DNA of 64,000 nucleotides, from positions 97,774 to 161,773 of the forward strand of contig JBJXGZ010000032.1 of NCBI GenBank assembly GCA_046160625.1, in the 5' to 3' direction. Below are positions 61,661 through 64,000 of the stretch, one piece after another. Both the position numbers and the translations under genes were made by a program. Source of the DNA: M3007 sp046160625. GTDB taxonomy: Bacteria; Bacteroidota; Bacteroidia; Chitinophagales; Saprospiraceae. The notes under the pieces are model-generated. The model was given only the letters and a program-made list of their open reading frames with translations. It did not search any database and was not told the DNA's origin. Every line of letters starts with the position of its first letter. Within the stretch, counting starts at the first letter, position 1.

Positions 61661-62032
61661 ATGAAAAATTTACTGCAACTTTTGATCTCGTTCTTCCTAG
61701 GTTTGATCTGGCTTTTTTCATGTAAGGACAAATCGCCAGAATGGATTGACGAAAACATGCTCCCTGACCGTGTTCCCTTATGGGACGAGCAACCCGAATT
61801 TGTCACATTTGGGTGGTTTTCTGGTGATGCAAAGATTGCAGACTATCGGCAATTGATTGACAGCACTTTTTTGCTGAATATAGAGCATTTAGACATCCTT
61901 ACGGGCGATATTTCCGGCACTTATTCCGGGGTTTTTGTAAAAGAGTTTCCGCTTGAACAAATTGGCGGCCCTGATACCGTAGGAATTGAGCAAGGTGTTT
62001 TCAAGACAAAAATTAGCAAACCGAAGCAATGA
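61661..62032 (+). CDS. Small hypothetical lipoprotein, 123 residues
   Basis: The protein has a signal with lipobox (LLISFFLGLIWLFSC, Cys about 21) and a short acidic domain of unknown fold (PEWIDENMLPDRVPLWDEQP, FVTFGWFSGDAKIADYRQLI, LDILTGDISGTYSGVFVKEF). It ends IEQGVFKTKISKPKQ. Its stop TGA (62030-62032) overlaps the ATG (62029-62031) of the following T9SS gene, so the two were co-translated. It may be a partner of that protein at the cell surface. Confidence 0.75.
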   Translation: MKNLLQLLISFFLGLIWLFSCKDKSPEWIDENMLPDRVPLWDEQPEFVTFGWFSGDAKIADYRQLIDSTFLLNIEHLDILTGDISGTYSGVFVKEFPLEQIGGPDTVGIEQGVFKTKISKPKQ

Positions 62033-63507
62033 AATATACTATCTTTCTCATTTAGATCACGTTTCTCGGGCTTTCAACTGACCGAGCTTTTGCGCAATCC
62101 GACACTATTCTAGTCGGCTATACCCAATCAGATATAGGCTCATCTTTTATCAACGAGATGACCATTTTATCCGACATGAAAATCGGATTTACCCAAAGGA
62201 CTACGCAAGGCTACAAGGCATTTGTGACCGATACTAAGGGGCAGATAATTCACCAACGTCTATTAGATGAAGTTGATGATTACGTAATTACTTCGAGCTC
62301 GTACATCTTCGATGATTTTTCCAGATACGTTTACATCGGGAACGCAACACGGGATGGAAGGAATTATTTTATTTCCTTTGAATTGGATACAAATTTCCAA
62401 AACATTAAGCTGATAGATACAATACACCTGGAAAACAACAGCAAAATATACTTTGACGTAATAAAATTTAACACCTTTAAATCAATTTGGGAAGGTTTTG
62501 GAATTGTTCAACAAAATTCAACCAACCAAATCACGGACAATTGCTATATCAGCTTGGACGAAACATACCATTTCACGAAATATAAAAAACTCAGTGGGGA
62601 TTATCACCCTGCTCCGGTCTTGGAATTCAGTTGTATTGAATCATTGGATCGTTATTATCTGTGCTTATTTATCTCTGTCTCTGTAATTGTTGACGAAGAA
62701 TTTAATGTCTTGCATCATGGGGGGATAACCTTTGTATACGAGCACAACAACTCTACGCATATTGCAGGGTTGGCTATGTATAACTGTCTTGAGCCTATCG
62801 GCAGCACCCTATTTTGTTATGGAAAAGAATCTTTTAATCATCCATACAATGCGGCGTTTATTACCTTGGACTTACATGGAGACAGCGTCCACGTTGCCGA
62901 AGCTATTCCTTTGAGTGACCCGCCTTTGGGAATGACTGTTCACCCAAAAATGGTTGTGGATTTGAACGGCAATTTTGTGGTCGCGAGTGTTCAGGATCTC
63001 AACCCGCCTAGCCCCAATAAAATCAGGGTAGCCAAATTCTCATCTTCCACTTATGAAAAAATCTGGGACTTTACTTACGAAGCTGATATGACATTCGCAA
63101 TATGGGATATGGAAATAGATCAAAACAACGACATCATTCTGGTGGGTCAATCTTGGAACATCTTTGGCGATGGCCAAGCACGTGGCTTTCTAATGAAGGT
63201 GTATTCTAACGGCACACTCACTTCTTATCACGAAATACCGGATGACCTCAGCGATCAATATTGGGTAAATATCAGCCCAAACCCTACCTTCTCAGAACTA
63301 TGCTTACAGGCAACTACACAGCCTGCATTACTGCGTTTGTGGGATGTCAGTGGGAAATTGGCTTTGGAAGAAAAAATCGTACGGGGCAGCACAAACGAGC
63401 CTTCTTGTTTTGATCTGCCACTTAACTTGATGCCTGGTTTTTATGCTGCAGAAGTAATTTTTCCTGATGGCCACAGGGTGACTAGGAAAGTGGTGGTGGG
63501 TCGGTAA
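62029..63507 (+). pseudogene. T9SS-exported protein with an in-frame amber codon in the signal peptide
   Basis: From the ATG at 62029 the frame reads MKYTIFLI, then TAG (62053-62055), then ITFLGLSTDRAFAQ, and continues open to 63507. The two halves join into a typical signal peptide ending AFAQ, followed by a body of about 450 residues (SDTILVGYTQSDIGSSF, HVAEAIPLSDPPLGMTVHP) and a T9SS type A C-terminal domain (ISPNPTFSELCLQATTQPAL to HRVTRKVVVGR). An internal ATG at 62158 would give a protein without the signal, so it should not be exported. So either the gene is inactive, the codon is misread, or the stop is a sequence error. Confidence 0.8.
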
Positions 63508-63654
63508 ATACCATCCAAAACCCAATTTCCTGCCTTTTACTCTGCATGGTGTTGTCATCTACGGGATGCACACAAAATAGGTTGATTGTCAATTATGTGC
63601 CATTCCCTTGGTTGCCAATCCGAGAAACCAAACTTTGTCTTCTTGACGAGCCCC
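63508..63654. other. Intergenic spacer downstream of the T9SS gene, nothing recognised
   Basis: This spacer precedes hairpin V. No gene, promoter or terminator signal was seen. Confidence 0.4.
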
Positions 63655-63740
63655 GTCCGCATCAAGTGCGCTTTGCCCGAGTGCTTGTACTTCCAGCACC
63701 AAAAGTGTACGCACTCGGGCAAAGCGCACTTGATGCGGAC
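63655..63740. repeat. Perfect 30-bp inverted repeat (hairpin V)
   Basis: The arms 63655-63684 and 63711-63740 are perfect 30-mers containing ATCAAGTGCGCTTTGCCCGA. A loop of 26 nt carries its own GTAC words. It lies between the convergent T9SS genes. Confidence 0.92.
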
Positions 63741-63779
63741 AGGTCCCGACTGGAAGACAACCCACGTTGATCTATTGAT

Positions 63780-63815
63780 AAAAAAAGCGGCCTCCGAGAC
63801 TCATCTCGAAGGCCG
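63780..63815 (-). terminator. Rho-independent terminator of the type B T9SS gene
   Basis: On the minus strand CGGCCTTCGAGA pairs with TCTCGGAGGCCG around TGAG (63788-63815), followed by GC and a run of seven T (63780-63786). It is 30 nt past the stop codon at 63846. Confidence 0.88.
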
Positions 63816-63845
63816 TAATAATTTCAGGATCACCGTTGGGCGTGC

Positions 63846-64000
63846 TTAACGCACCACCGTCACGTCTCCCTTCATCAAAATCTTCTGCCCGTCCACCAGT
63901 TCCACCTCGGCCCACCACACGAACACTCCGGGGTTCACCGGCTCGCCCTTGAAGTCGCCCGCCCAGCCCACTTGCGGGTCGTCGGGAAGGAAGTTCTTGT
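63846..64000 (-). CDS. C-terminal end of a T9SS type B sorting-domain protein (5' end outside window)
   Basis: The minus-strand frame ending with TAA (63846-63848) translates to KNFLPDDPQVGWAGDFKGEP, then VNPGVFVWWAEVELVDGQKI, then LMKGDVTVVR. The pattern 'W-G-FKG-PVNPGVFVW-AEVEL-DG----KGDVT--R' is the end of the gliding-motility-associated C-terminal domain (type B sorting signal) of T9SS cargo, typically large surface proteins. The rest of the gene lies beyond the window. A good terminator follows. Confidence 0.9.
   Translation of the reverse strand, partial: KNFLPDDPQVGWAGDFKGEPVNPGVFVWWAEVELVDGQKILMKGDVTVVR

Noticed and set aside
62158..63507. Internal ATG at 62158 as the true start of the T9SS gene
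   Set aside because: It would remove the signal peptide, which is visible upstream in the same frame and interrupted only by one amber codon.
1..64000. tRNA, rRNA or riboswitch
   Set aside because: Spacers were read on both strands and no cloverleaf, rRNA motif or known riboswitch pattern was recognised; a covariance-model search would be decisive.

Overview
The window is chromosomal DNA from a member of the phylum Bacteroidota, most likely a Saprospiria- or Chitinophagia-like organism. It carries a type IX secretion (T9SS) regulator of the PorX type, at least six secreted proteins with T9SS C-terminal sorting domains (one of them type B, at the right edge), an SprB-repeat protein, a SusC/TonB-like outer-membrane receptor, many lipoproteins, and promoter -7 boxes of the Bacteroidota form TAnnTTTG. 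The genus is an inference. No tRNA, rRNA, CRISPR array or transposase was recognised.

Layout. 1-7213: tail of a possible Uma2-family gene, a TonB-type receptor, a PIN toxin-antitoxin pair and a 1218-residue LRR-Roc-COR-TIR protein, which together look like a small defence or stress island. 7439-14260: metabolic and housekeeping genes (GH130-like glycosidase, VOC protein, DUF4340 protein, HtrA protease, HD protein, M28 peptidase, LOG-family protein). 14324-23290: a lipoprotein, then a leftward series of secreted or redox genes (Tat-signal intradiol dioxygenase, small membrane protein, two related cupins, di-haem cytochrome c, ScyD/E-like T9SS protein), a tandemly duplicated pair (SnoaL-like protein plus small membrane protein, one copy decayed), and a frameshifted PqqB-like metallo-hydrolase. 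23511-29159: a NarL-type response regulator and two TPR-histidine kinases with nearly identical kinase halves, interrupted by an opposite-strand DUF4143 ATPase. 29310-34448: L-threonine dehydrogenase, an SprB-repeat protein and an mlaEFD lipid-transport operon. 34508-43725: a CheB-CheR-PAS hybrid kinase, YihY with a previously uncalled 39-residue membrane protein, a protease/TolB/barrel outer-membrane protein and a HEPN-MNT toxin-antitoxin pair. 43808-54110: a giant T9SS repeat protein divergent from porX, a dynamin-like GTPase, another T9SS protein and an MpaB-like protein. 54249-64000: an NtrY/NtrX-like two-component pair flanking bestrophin and MmcQ, an ATP-grasp-like protein, uppS, lipoproteins, a T9SS protein with an amber codon in its signal peptide, and the tail of a type B T9SS protein.

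The most unusual property is in the spacers. Some 21 inverted repeats, mostly long and mostly unrelated in sequence, fill the intergenic gaps. Many arms are built from short iterated words. All nine convergent gaps wider than about 50 bp hold one, ten lie between same-strand genes and only two lie in divergent gaps. In one family found at four loci, a variable base in one arm is matched by a compensating base in the other arm at three loci. Some of these words overlap stop codons, and a related word array lies in frame inside a histidine-kinase gene. This hairpin system and the Roco-TIR locus are the two best candidates for something new.
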